NCBI GenBank assembly: GCA_009782655.1
Contig: WRIQ01000033.1
Coordinates: forward strand, 1-9,363
Direction of reading: 5' to 3'
Length of the DNA stretch: 9,363 nucleotides
From: Prolixibacteraceae bacterium
Lineage (GTDB): Bacteria; Bacteroidota; Bacteroidia; Bacteroidales; Prolixibacteraceae
The notes under the pieces are model-generated. The model searched no databases and was not told the origin of the DNA. It was given only the letters and a program-made list of their open reading frames with translations. This document shows, one piece after another, positions 1-6,326 of this stretch; the first letter of the stretch is position 1; each line of letters starts with the position of its first letter. The position numbers and the translations under genes are program-made.

Positions 1-2
1 GC

Positions 3-119
3 AATGGCGGGCTGGTTTTTGCCCCGCCGTCTCCCTCTTTAAAAATTTCGAAAAGCATATCAAACCCGGAGATTCATGCCGTCCCCGCCACGGGCGAGCC
101 GGTTGTTGTAAAGATTTAG
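3..119 (+). CDS. possible 3' end of an upstream gene (partial)
   Basis: An open frame enters from the left edge and stops at TAG 117-119. Its last residues read HAVPATGEPVVVKI, which looks protein-like, and its codons favour GCC, GTC and GGC like the real genes nearby. A second frame, starting at base 2, is also open through this stretch and reads FKNFEKHIKPGD at about 41-76, so the true frame is uncertain and a frameshift near base 70 is conceivable. The promoter of the next gene begins just after the stop, which fits a gene end here. No family is recognised from about 38 codons. Confidence 0.3.
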   Translation, partial: NGGLVFAPPSPSLKISKSISNPEIHAVPATGEPVVVKI

Positions 120-129
120 ACCGAATATG

Positions 130-159
130 TTGGAGTTACGTAGCAAATCGCTACCTTTG
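130..159 (+). promoter_or_regulatory. Bacteroidota-type promoter for DUF4290-murA
   Basis: TTG at 130-132 is followed, after 19 bases, by TACCTTTG at 152-159. This matches the Bacteroidota vegetative consensus (TTG or TTTG, about 19-21 bases, TAnnTTTG). Transcription would start near 164-167, leaving an A-rich leader of about 40 bases before the ATG at 205. A perfect 5-bp inverted repeat, GTAGC (140-144) and GCTAC (150-154) with a 5-base spacer, overlaps the start of the -7 box and could be an operator or chance. Confidence 0.72.
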
Positions 160-204
160 CATAAGGAAACTCTCAAAAGAAGTAAAATTTAAAAACAAAA
201 TTAT

Positions 205-849
205 ATGCAGATGAAAAAAAGCTTCGAATCAAAGGATTACAATTCGAGCCGCGAAAAGTTGGCGCTGCCAGAGTATGGCAGGAATGTGCAGAATATGGTC
301 AACCTGCTAATGAAAATTGAGGACAAGGACATACGCAACAAAGCGGCCAAAACCATTATCGACGTGATGGGCAACCTCTATCCCTACCTGCGCGATGTGC
401 CCGATTTTAAGCACAAACTGTGGGATCATTTAGCCATCATGTCCAATTTCAAATTAGATATTAATTATCCGTACACGCCGCCAACTCCCGACATTCTGAC
501 GGAAAAACCCGACAAAGTACCCTATCCGCACAAAGACATCAAGTTCAGGTACTACGGCAAGACCATCGAGTTGATGCTCGACAAGGCCAAAGAATTTGAA
601 GACGGTCCCGAAAAAGATATCCTGATATACCAGTTGGCCATGCACATGAAAAAGTCGTATCTCACATGGAATAAAGATTCTGTGGACGACTCCATCATCT
701 TCGAAGACTTGATGACCTTATCGGACGGCGACATAAAAACTCCCGAATTTGAACTGGCCAACGTGAAAGTGCAACCACCAAAGCAACAGCAGCAATTTCA
801 AAAACAAAAACCGTCGAAGAAAGGAAGTTCTCAGAAAAAACAACATTGA
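205..849 (+). CDS. DUF4290 family protein
   Basis: This 214-residue protein is recognised as the DUF4290 family of Bacteroidota by its N-terminal stretch SREKLALPEYGRNVQNMV (residues 15-32) and the conserved region through about residue 165. Its function is unknown. There is no signal peptide or membrane segment, so it is probably cytoplasmic. The C-terminus (about 187-214) is a low-complexity tail rich in Gln, Lys and Ser, probably disordered. ATG codons at 205 and 211 are both possible starts; no clear Shine-Dalgarno decides between them, and the A-rich leader is usual for this phylum. The gene is the first of a unit with murA, 69 bases downstream, with no terminator between. Linkage to murA suggests, but does not show, a link to cell-wall synthesis or growth control. 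Confidence 0.88.
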   Translation: MQMKKSFESKDYNSSREKLALPEYGRNVQNMVNLLMKIEDKDIRNKAAKTIIDVMGNLYPYLRDVPDFKHKLWDHLAIMSNFKLDINYPYTPPTPDILTEKPDKVPYPHKDIKFRYYGKTIELMLDKAKEFEDGPEKDILIYQLAMHMKKSYLTWNKDSVDDSIIFEDLMTLSDGDIKTPEFELANVKVQPPKQQQQFQKQKPSKKGSSQKKQH

Positions 850-918
850 TAATCATCTTTGTTCGCATCTGTTGCGGACGAAATACGAACTTTCTGTTGT
901 ACAATAAATCTAAACGCG

Positions 919-2223
919 ATGACCACTTTTATTGTCGAAGGAGGATATAAACTGTCCGGCGCTATAGAGCCGCAGGGCGCTAAAAACGAAGCTTTGCAGG
1001 TCATCTGCGCCACACTGCTCACCAACAAGGATGTCGTTATCCGGAACATCCCCGAAATTGTTGATGTGCTGATGCTACTTGAACTGCTGAAAATCATCGG
1101 TGTTGACGTTGTCCGCGAATCGAAAGGCGTTTACCGTTTCAACGCCACCCATATCCATCCCGACAAGTTGAAATCGCGCGAGTTTTATGTAAAATCGGCG
1201 AGTTTGCGGGGTTCCATCATGATAATAGGGCCGCTGTTAGCACGTCTCGGCGTGGGATATATATCGAAACCCGGCGGCGACAAAATCGGGCGCCGACGCG
1301 TGGACACCCACTTTTATGGCTTCGAGAAACTGGGAGCCATATTCGAATACGACGCCGAAAAGAAATATTTCAGCGTAAAAGCCGAAAAACTGAAGGGCGC
1401 CTACATGCTTCTCGACGAAGCATCGGTGACAGGAACTGCCAACATAGTAATGGCAGCCGTTTTGGCCGACGGCGTTACCACCATTTACAACGCCGCCTGC
1501 GAGCCTTATTTGCAACAGTTGTGCAAGATGTTGGTTTCCATGGGCGCACAAATCAGCGGCATCGGTTCCAACTTGCTGACCATAAACGGCGTAACATCGC
1601 TGAACGGATGTACGCACACCGTGCTACCCGACATGATCGAAATCGGCAGCTTCATCGGCTTGGCCGCCATGACAGCTTCGGAGATAACCATTTCAAATGT
1701 GGGAACTGAACATCTGGGAATCATTCCCGCCAGCTTCCAACGGCTGGGCATCGAGATAGAAACCCGCGGCGGCGATCTTTTCGTCCCCGCCAACGAACAC
1801 TACGAAATAGAAAGCTACATCGACGGCTCAATAATGACCATCGCCGATGCCCCATGGCCGGGACTCACCCCCGACCTGCTGAGCGTTTTTTTAGTAGTAG
1901 CCACGCAAGCAAAAGGCAGTGTTCTCATTCACCAGAAAATGTTCGAAAGCCGCCTGTTTTTCGTTGATAAACTGATTGATATGGGCGCGCAAATCATTCT
2001 TTGCGATCCACACCGCGCCACGGTAATAGGGCTGGACAGGCAACACAGGCTGAAAGCCACAAAAATGACCTCCCCCGATATTCGCGCCGGAATAGCGCTG
2101 CTCATTGCGGCCATGTCGGCAAAAGGAACCAGCATCATCGAAAATGTAGACCAAATAGACCGCGGCTACGAAAATGTAGACCTGCGCCTCAACAACGCCG
2201 GAGCAAAAATAAGTCGTAAATAA
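919..2223 (+). CDS. murA: UDP-N-acetylglucosamine 1-carboxyvinyltransferase (MurA)
   Basis: MurA transfers enolpyruvate from phosphoenolpyruvate to UDP-GlcNAc, the first committed step of peptidoglycan precursor synthesis, in the cytoplasm. The 434-residue length is normal for the family. Visible landmarks are GAKNEAL (Lys22, Asn23 of the PEP site), SLRGS (Arg97), the active-site loop GGDKIGRRRVDTHF (119-132), PWPGLTPD ending in Asp319 (counterpart of E. coli Asp305) and IDRGYE with Arg415 (counterpart of Arg397). The loop residue equivalent to E. coli Cys115 is Asp121 (codon GAC, 1279-1281); in other bacteria this substitution keeps activity but prevents fosfomycin alkylation, so intrinsic fosfomycin insensitivity is inferred. 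An in-frame TTG at 859 would add 20 unrelated residues; ATG 919, giving MTTFIVEGG, is the normal family start. It probably shares the promoter at 130-159. The rimM gene that often follows murA in relatives is absent. Confidence 0.96.
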   Translation: MTTFIVEGGYKLSGAIEPQGAKNEALQVICATLLTNKDVVIRNIPEIVDVLMLLELLKIIGVDVVRESKGVYRFNATHIHPDKLKSREFYVKSASLRGSIMIIGPLLARLGVGYISKPGGDKIGRRRVDTHFYGFEKLGAIFEYDAEKKYFSVKAEKLKGAYMLLDEASVTGTANIVMAAVLADGVTTIYNAACEPYLQQLCKMLVSMGAQISGIGSNLLTINGVTSLNGCTHTVLPDMIEIGSFIGLAAMTASEITISNVGTEHLGIIPASFQRLGIEIETRGGDLFVPANEHYEIESYIDGSIMTIADAPWPGLTPDLLSVFLVVATQAKGSVLIHQKMFESRLFFVDKLIDMGAQIILCDPHRATVIGLDRQHRLKATKMTSPDIRAGIALLIAAMSAKGTSIIENVDQIDRGYENVDLRLNNAGAKISRK

Positions 2224-2258
2224 ATTTTTATAAAAACCTGATTCAAAAAACACTATCC

Positions 2259-2771
2259 ATGAAAAAGATTTTTGTCCTGACAGTTTTTTTAGCTTTTCTC
2301 ACCGTTATTTCATCGGCACAAAGCGTTGGTACACGCGTCGGGAACAAAGCGCCCGAAATTGTAGGAAAATCGCCCGACGGAAAAACACTCAAGCTGTCGT
2401 CGCTGAAAGGCAAACTTGTGCTGATAGATTTTTGGGCTACGTGGTGTGGCCCATGCCGCAAGGAGAATCCCAACATAGTTGCCGCTTATGAAAAATTCAA
2501 CAAAAAAAAATTTCTGAACGGAAAAGGTTTTGAAATATTCAGCGTCTCGCTGGATCAAAACGCCGATATGTGGAAAAGTGGCATCGAAGCCGATAAGCTG
2601 AAGTGGCCATACCATGTGAGCGACCTGAAATACTGGCAATCGGCGCATGCCCTAACCTATGGCGTGCGCTCCATTCCTGCCAACTTCCTTATCAATGACA
2701 AAGGGATCATCGTCGCCCGCGACCTCAAAGGGCCGACGCTGGAAGCCGCATTAGAGAAACTACTGAAATAG
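2259..2771 (+). CDS. secreted TlpA-like thiol-disulfide oxidoreductase
   Basis: This 170-residue protein has a cleavable signal peptide: Lys2-Lys3, a hydrophobic run to about residue 17, and probable cleavage after SSA (residue 20). A TlpA/ResA-type thioredoxin domain follows. It contains the peroxiredoxin/TlpA-like start GNKAPEI (28-34), DFWATWCGPC with redox cysteines Cys63 and Cys66, and the cis-proline of SIPANF (Pro140). It should act in the periplasm as a thiol reductase or disulfide exchange protein; the substrate cannot be told. The compact length suggests a single-domain protein, not the long TlpA-DUF4369 fusions common in this phylum. It lies 35 bases after murA with no terminator or promoter evident between, so it may be read through from murA. 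There is no TlpA-specific partner gene nearby. Confidence 0.9.
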   Translation: MKKIFVLTVFLAFLTVISSAQSVGTRVGNKAPEIVGKSPDGKTLKLSSLKGKLVLIDFWATWCGPCRKENPNIVAAYEKFNKKKFLNGKGFEIFSVSLDQNADMWKSGIEADKLKWPYHVSDLKYWQSAHALTYGVRSIPANFLINDKGIIVARDLKGPTLEAALEKLLK

Positions 2772-2838
2772 AATAGATTAAAAGGCCCCAATGAAGTTGA
2801 AAAGGATAAATGGCTTTCGGGCTGAAAAGAATCCAACA

Positions 2839-2869
2839 AGCTGTGAAAACTTTTTTCAGTAACACAGCT
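2839..2869. other. stem-loop after the thioredoxin-like gene
   Basis: AGCTGTG (2839-2845) pairs perfectly with CACAGCT (2863-2869). An alternative pairing within it, TGAAAA (2844-2849) with TTTTCA (2853-2858), competes with this fold. No U-tract follows, so as an intrinsic terminator it is weak. It could still end the murA-thioredoxin transcript or protect its 3' end. Confidence 0.35.
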
Positions 2870-2883
2870 CACACCGTCGGATA

Positions 2884-2923
2884 ACAAATTGACATTTATT
2901 TTTCTTAAAAGATGTCAATTTGT
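2884..2923. promoter_or_regulatory. perfect 12-bp inverted repeat upstream of grpE
   Basis: ACAAATTGACAT (2884-2895) is the exact reverse complement of ATGTCAATTTGT (2912-2923), with a 16-base AT-rich spacer. The right arm contains the TTTG that serves as the -33 box of the grpE promoter. The right arm plus its flank, TGTCAATTTGTCTT (2913-2926), recurs exactly in front of hsp20 (6883-6896, minus strand), which argues for a protein-binding operator. Seven T residues follow the right arm (2925-2931), so the structure could also act as a weak, AT-rich intrinsic terminator for the upstream gene. Both roles may coexist. It is not CIRCE. Confidence 0.6.
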
Positions 2924-2951
2924 CTTTTTTTGAAGAATGGCAATGTTTTTG
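2919..2951 (+). promoter_or_regulatory. probable grpE-dnaJ promoter
   Basis: TTTG at 2919-2922, a 21-base spacer, then TGTTTTTG at 2944-2951, which differs from TAnnTTTG only at the second base. The start of transcription would be near 2957-2960, about 26-29 bases before the grpE ATG at 2986. The -33 box lies inside the right arm of the inverted repeat, so a protein bound there would contact the promoter directly. Confidence 0.5.
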
Positions 2952-2985
2952 ACTAAACGCGAAAGTTAATTTTAACAGGTTAGAC

Positions 2986-3558
2986 ATGAGAGAAAAAAAG
3001 CATAAACGCACAGAAAATCAGGAAGAACAATCCCCTATTCATGAATTCAATACGGAAGAAACTCTCGTAACCGACTGCGATTCGGAAGAACTGGCAGAAG
3101 AGAATGCCGGAAAAATAGACGAACTGGAAGTGAAAATAGAAGAAATGACCGACAAACATTTGCGGCTTCAGGCAGAGTTTGACAACTTTAGGAAACGCAC
3201 TTTAAAGGAAAAAGCGGAACTAATTAAGTCGGGCGGCGAGTCGGTATTAATTAATATTTTGCCCATTATCGATGATTTTGAACGCGCCATTGATTCTATG
3301 AAAGAAGTGGCTGCCGACGATCCTGCAAAAATAGGCATCATACTAATTTTCAGTAAATTCAAAGATTTTCTGAAACAAAACCATGTGATGGAAATTGACG
3401 CATTGGGAGAGGATTTTGATGTCGACCTTCACGAAGCCATTACCAAAATTTCCGTTGATGAGAAGGAAAAGGCGGGCAAAGTTGTGGATGTCGTGCAAAA
3501 AGGCTACACGCTCAACGATAAGGTCATCCGTTACGCAAAAGTTATAATAGGTGAATAA
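2986..3558 (+). CDS. grpE: nucleotide exchange factor GrpE
   Basis: GrpE releases ADP from DnaK and so resets the DnaK-DnaJ chaperone cycle in the cytoplasm. The 190-residue protein has the expected order: a charged, poorly conserved N-terminus (1-33), a long coiled-coil helix (about 34-85, including LRLQAEFDNFRKR), the four-helix region (about 86-135), and the C-terminal beta domain with HEAI (149-152) and the signature VVQKGYTLNDKVIRYAKV (169-186). ATG 2986 is the only start giving a normal N-terminus; no strong Shine-Dalgarno is visible. It is the first gene of an operon with dnaJ, 12 bases downstream. The inverted repeat and promoter at 2884-2951 probably give it stress control. dnaK and hrcA are not in the window. 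Confidence 0.95.
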   Translation: MREKKHKRTENQEEQSPIHEFNTEETLVTDCDSEELAEENAGKIDELEVKIEEMTDKHLRLQAEFDNFRKRTLKEKAELIKSGGESVLINILPIIDDFERAIDSMKEVAADDPAKIGIILIFSKFKDFLKQNHVMEIDALGEDFDVDLHEAITKISVDEKEKAGKVVDVVQKGYTLNDKVIRYAKVIIGE

Positions 3559-3570
3559 CCCAATATAAAA

Positions 3571-4725
3571 ATGACGAAGAGAGATTATTACGAAGTTCTG
3601 GGAGTTACAAAAACAGCTACAGGAGAGGAAATTAAAAAAGCTTACAGAAAAAAAGCCATTCAGCACCATCCGGATAAAAATCCGGGCGACAAGGAAGCCG
3701 AAGAGAAATTCAAAGAAGCTGCCGAAGCCTATGAAGTTCTCAGCAATTCCGATAAAAAAAGCCGTTACGATCAGTTTGGCCATGCAGGTATGGGAGGAGC
3801 AAACGGATTCAGCGGCGGCGGCATGTCGATGGATGACATTTTCTCAATGTTCGGCAGCGTTTTCGGCGATGCTTTCGGCGGCGGATTCAGCAATTTTGGC
3901 GGATTCGGCAGAGGAAATTCTGGCGGTCGCCGCGTGAGCAGAGGTTCCGATTTAAGGGTTAATGTGACCCTCAATCTGAAAGAAATCGCCCATGGAACCG
4001 AAAAGAAAATCAAAATGAAGAAATATGTCTTGTGCTCGCATTGCAACGGCTCGGGAGCAAAAAACGGCTCCTCCCATTCCACTTGTAGCACATGCCGCGG
4101 CACCGGACAGGTTACACGAATTGCAAACACCATTTTGGGGCAAATGCAAACCTCTCAGGTGTGTCAGAGCTGCCACGGCGAAGGACAGTTTATCACTGAT
4201 AAATGTGCACATTGCGCCGGCGAGGGTGTTGTACGCGACGAAGAAATCATAACCATCCCCATTCCTGCCGGCGTAGGCGAAGGTATGCAGCTCAACATGT
4301 CGGGGAAAGGCAATTTGGGTCGGCGCAATGGCGTGAATGGCGACCTGCTGGTACTGATTCACGAAGAAGAACATCCCGAATTGATACGCGACGGCAACGA
4401 CTTGATATATAATTTGTTTTTGTCGTTTCCGCAGGTCACGCTGGGAACAACCGTGGAAATACCCACTATCGAAGGCAAAGTGAAAGTGAAAATCGACGCC
4501 GGCACACAACCCGGTAAAAGACTGCGTCTCAGAGGTAAAGGACTGTCCGAAATTCAAAGCTACCGCAAAGGCGACATTATAGTAAGTGTTCATATATGGA
4601 TACCTCCCAAAATATCGGCCGAAGAAAAGAAACTATTGGAAAAACTCCAGCAGTCGGAAAATTTCCAAAACAATCCCGGCGATGGCGAGAAATCTTTTTT
4701 TGAGAAAATGCGCAACATGTTTTAG
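3571..4725 (+). CDS. dnaJ: molecular chaperone DnaJ
   Basis: DnaJ binds unfolded clients and stimulates DnaK ATPase activity. The 384-residue protein is full length. It has a J-domain (about 4-70) with the essential HPD at 33-35, a Gly/Phe-rich linker (about 73-119), a zinc-binding region with four CxxCxGxG-type motifs (CSHCNGSG from Cys155, CSTCRGTG from Cys172, CQSCHGEG from Cys198, CAHCAGEG from Cys212), and C-terminal client-binding and dimerisation domains with [13 protein letters not shown] (257-269) and [14 protein letters not shown] (295-308). All eight zinc cysteines are present, so it is a class I DnaJ. It follows grpE by 12 bases and should be translated from the same mRNA. A perfect 16-bp hairpin lies 29 bases after its stop. 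Confidence 0.97.
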   Translation: MTKRDYYEVLGVTKTATGEEIKKAYRKKAIQHHPDKNPGDKEAEEKFKEAAEAYEVLSNSDKKSRYDQFGHAGMGGANGFSGGGMSMDDIFSMFGSVFGDAFGGGFSNFGGFGRGNSGGRRVSRGSDLRVNVTLNLKEIAHGTEKKIKMKKYVLCSHCNGSGAKNGSSHSTCSTCRGTGQVTRIANTILGQMQTSQVCQSCHGEGQFITDKCAHCAGEGVVRDEEIITIPIPAGVGEGMQLNMSGKGNLGRRNGVNGDLLVLIHEEEHPELIRDGNDLIYNLFLSFPQVTLGTTVEIPTIEGKVKVKIDAGTQPGKRLRLRGKGLSEIQSYRKGDIIVSVHIWIPPKISAEEKKLLEKLQQSENFQNNPGDGEKSFFEKMRNMF

Positions 4726-4754
4726 GATTAAAAGGGTTGCGGATTTATAATAAG

Positions 4755-4794
4755 CATTTTGGGCTGAAAATCAAGTAGTTTTCAGCCCAAAATG
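4755..4794. terminator. perfect 16-bp hairpin after dnaJ
   Basis: CATTTTGGGCTGAAAA (4755-4770) pairs without mismatch with TTTTCAGCCCAAAATG (4779-4794) around an 8-base loop. No long U-tract follows on either strand, but the arms contain their own A and T runs. The position, 29 bases after dnaJ and 5 bases after a possible minus-strand stop codon, fits a bidirectional terminator or 3'-end stabiliser. The arm GGGCTGAAAA also occurs at 2819-2828. Confidence 0.65.
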
Positions 4795-4799
4795 ATCAC

Positions 4800-4883
4800 T
4801 CAAAACTCTTCATAATCTTGCCGAATATAAGCCTCGCGATCTTCGGTTGATTTATACAGGAAAGGTATTTTTGAGCTTTTCGT
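4800..4883 (-). pseudogene. possible remnant of a minus-strand gene end
   Basis: Read on the minus strand, 27 open codons end at TGA (4802-4800). The last residues include FLYKSTEDREAY and IRQDYEEF, an acidic, protein-like composition unusual for a non-coding AT-rich spacer. There is no start codon in frame, and an in-frame stop lies directly upstream (4886-4884), so it cannot be an intact gene. It may be the 3' end of a gene whose front has been lost, sharing the dnaJ hairpin as terminator. Family unknown; chance is possible. Confidence 0.22.
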
Positions 4884-4904
4884 TCAATTTTCAACTATCA
4901 ATTA
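4884..4904. repeat. three tandem 7-base units
   Basis: TCAATTT, TCAACTA and TCAATTA follow each other without gaps. The TCAAnTn period resembles the short AT-rich heptamer tracts seen in some bacterial spacers. Only three imperfect units are present, so chance is not excluded. Confidence 0.3.
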
Positions 4905-4937
4905 TTTTTTCCTGTCGCCGGAATGCGCCATTTTTAT

Positions 4938-4945
4938 TATTTTTG
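4938..4945 (+). promoter_or_regulatory. possible -7 box for the lipoprotein gene
   Basis: TATTTTTG matches TAnnTTTG exactly. No convincing TTG or TTTG stands 19-21 bases upstream. Transcription would begin near 4950, giving a leader of about 85 bases to ATG 5037. Confidence 0.35.
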
Positions 4946-5036
4946 CCAGCAAAATTCAGGATTGAAACCTTTATTTCGGTATTGTGTATTCAAAAAATAT
5001 GAATATTAAAAACAACTGATAATAAGCAATTTAATT

Positions 5037-6197
5037 ATGGAACGTAAATTTTTTGTCAGAATTTTGTTGATATGTTGCATCATTGGATGTTGGGGTTGCA
5101 CTCAAAAAAAGGAATCGGCCGACACCGTTTATTACGACAAGAAATATGTGAAAGTAATTAAGGAAGCCCGGCGCAATATCTATTTTTATGTATCGGGCGG
5201 TTCGGTTCCGGGCGGAGCCATCGCTGTTTCCATCAACGGCGAGTTGGTTTGGTCGGAGGGAATAGGATTCGCCAGCAGGGATTTGGGAGCGAGGGCAAAC
5301 CGCGAAACCAAATTCAGGGTTGGTTATGTTTCAGAACTTATGACCGCTTTGGCATGCCGCAACATGGCGCACGCCCACATTCTCGACCTGAACGAAACGG
5401 TACAACGCTACTATCCCGAATTTCCGGAGAAAGAATATCCTGTTACGCTGCAGAATCTGCTGATGCATACCTCCGGAATACGCCAGCCAAATGCAGATTT
5501 TTCAAATACATACTCGCAGGGTCTGGAACAGGAAACAGAAAAAATATTTGCCGACTCTTTGCTTTTCATGCCGGGAATGTATCAATATCATTCCATCAGC
5601 AATACCAACCTGTTGGGTATGGTTATGCAGAAAGCCGCGGGTGAATCCTTCGCCAAGGTGATGAACAAATGGTTGCTCGACACGCTGAAAATGAAAAATA
5701 CGGTTCCCGACAATCCGCTGGTAACCATAAAAGGGCGCTCCAACTTTTTCGACCGCGATATAATTGCGCAAGTTATCAACGCCCCCTTTCGTGACTTTCG
5801 CGACAAGCTGCCTGCAGAAGGATATCTTTCGACGGCCGAAGATTTGGTGAAAATGGGAAATGCATTATTATTTGATTCGGCGCTGCCCCCGAAAGTAAGA
5901 AAGGAAATGCTTGAAATTCCCGTGATGAATGATTATAACATGGAAATTGCCAACGGCCTTTTTTATGAAACCAACCTCAACAATGAGCGTTTTTTTATGA
6001 GCAGGGGAAATACAACCGGTGGCACGGCAATATTGTATATGCATCCCGAAAATAAAGTGGTTGTAGCATGGGTTGCAAACATCAGCGACTTGTCGTCAAG
6101 CGAAATGCAGATTTTCCAAATAATTTCCGATTTCACGGATTTTGTAAATGGTGAATTTAAAACAGCCGAAGAAAAACGGAAAGAAAAGCAATCATAG
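5037..6197 (+). CDS. beta-lactamase-fold lipoprotein with degenerate catalytic motifs
   Basis: This 386-residue protein has a lipoprotein signal: MERK, a hydrophobic run, and IIGC (Cys18) or WGC (Cys21) as the lipidated cysteine. The rest matches the serine beta-lactamase/class C/PBP-like family in order: VPGGAIAVSINGELVWSEG (57-75), LLMHTSGI (141-148), GYLSTAEDL (262-270), and a C-terminal sheet around residues 328-348. The catalytic positions are altered. SxxK, expected after FRVG, reads YVSE (97-100), so both nucleophile and lysine are missing. The YxN motif reads ISN (187-189). The final HxG/KTG-type motif reads GNTTGG (324-329). It is therefore unlikely to hydrolyse beta-lactams or peptides by this mechanism and may bind muropeptide or another ligand at the cell surface. 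The reading frame is intact, which argues against simple decay. It seems to be a single-gene unit, convergent with hsp20. Confidence 0.85.
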   Translation: MERKFFVRILLICCIIGCWGCTQKKESADTVYYDKKYVKVIKEARRNIYFYVSGGSVPGGAIAVSINGELVWSEGIGFASRDLGARANRETKFRVGYVSELMTALACRNMAHAHILDLNETVQRYYPEFPEKEYPVTLQNLLMHTSGIRQPNADFSNTYSQGLEQETEKIFADSLLFMPGMYQYHSISNTNLLGMVMQKAAGESFAKVMNKWLLDTLKMKNTVPDNPLVTIKGRSNFFDRDIIAQVINAPFRDFRDKLPAEGYLSTAEDLVKMGNALLFDSALPPKVRKEMLEIPVMNDYNMEIANGLFYETNLNNERFFMSRGNTTGGTAILYMHPENKVVVAWVANISDLSSSEMQIFQIISDFTDFVNGEFKTAEEKRKEKQS

Positions 6198-6264
6198 AAA
6201 GAAGATACCCCAATAAAATAAGACCTTTCCCAAATATGGTTTTAGTGGCCTTCGAAATGCCGTT

Positions 6265-6300
6265 AAAAAAGAATGCGAAACTTAAATAAGTTCCGCATTC
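6265..6300 (-). terminator. intrinsic terminator of hsp20
   Basis: GAATGCG-A-AACTT (6271-6283) pairs with AAGTT-C-CGCATTC (6288-6300), with one A-C mismatch and a 4-base loop. Read on the minus strand, six T residues follow (A-run 6265-6270), so it is a standard terminator for hsp20, 26 bases after its stop. On the plus strand no U-tract follows, though it could also end the convergent lipoprotein transcript. Confidence 0.85.
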
Positions 6301-6326
6301 CACACTAAAAATCAGCAAATTACCTT

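Larger units (their letters stand above)
4726..5036. other. 311-base spacer between dnaJ and the lipoprotein gene
   Basis: This stretch holds the dnaJ hairpin (4755-4794), a possible decayed minus-strand gene end (4800-4883), a short 7-base tandem repeat (4884-4904) and a -7-type box (4938-4945). The rest is AT-rich, with no further gene or RNA recognised. Confidence 0.6.

Noticed and set aside
6..28. GC-rich 6-bp stem (GGCGGG with CCCGCC) as a terminator
   Set aside because: No U-tract follows, the loop is 11 bases, and the stretch is probably coding in the partial upstream gene.
438..449. ATGTCCAATTTC in DUF4290 as a third copy of the stress motif
   Set aside because: It lies inside a coding region and differs in key positions; taken as chance.
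859..918. TTG start extending MurA by 20 residues
   Set aside because: The added residues do not resemble MurA; ATG 919 gives the standard N-terminus and length.
2889..2894. TTGACA as an E. coli-type -35 box
   Set aside because: Bacteroidota primary sigma factor uses TTG/TTTG and TAnnTTTG, and the hexamer is simply part of the left arm of the inverted repeat.
2884..2923. CIRCE element for HrcA
   Set aside because: The arm sequence and the 16-base spacer do not match TTAGCACTC-N9-GAGTGCTAA.
4866..4873. TATTTTTG as a promoter for the lipoprotein gene
   Set aside because: The nearest TTG (4847-4849) leaves only 16 bases, and the box lies within the possible minus-strand gene remnant, about 165 bases from the start codon. 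The copy at 4938-4945 is better placed.
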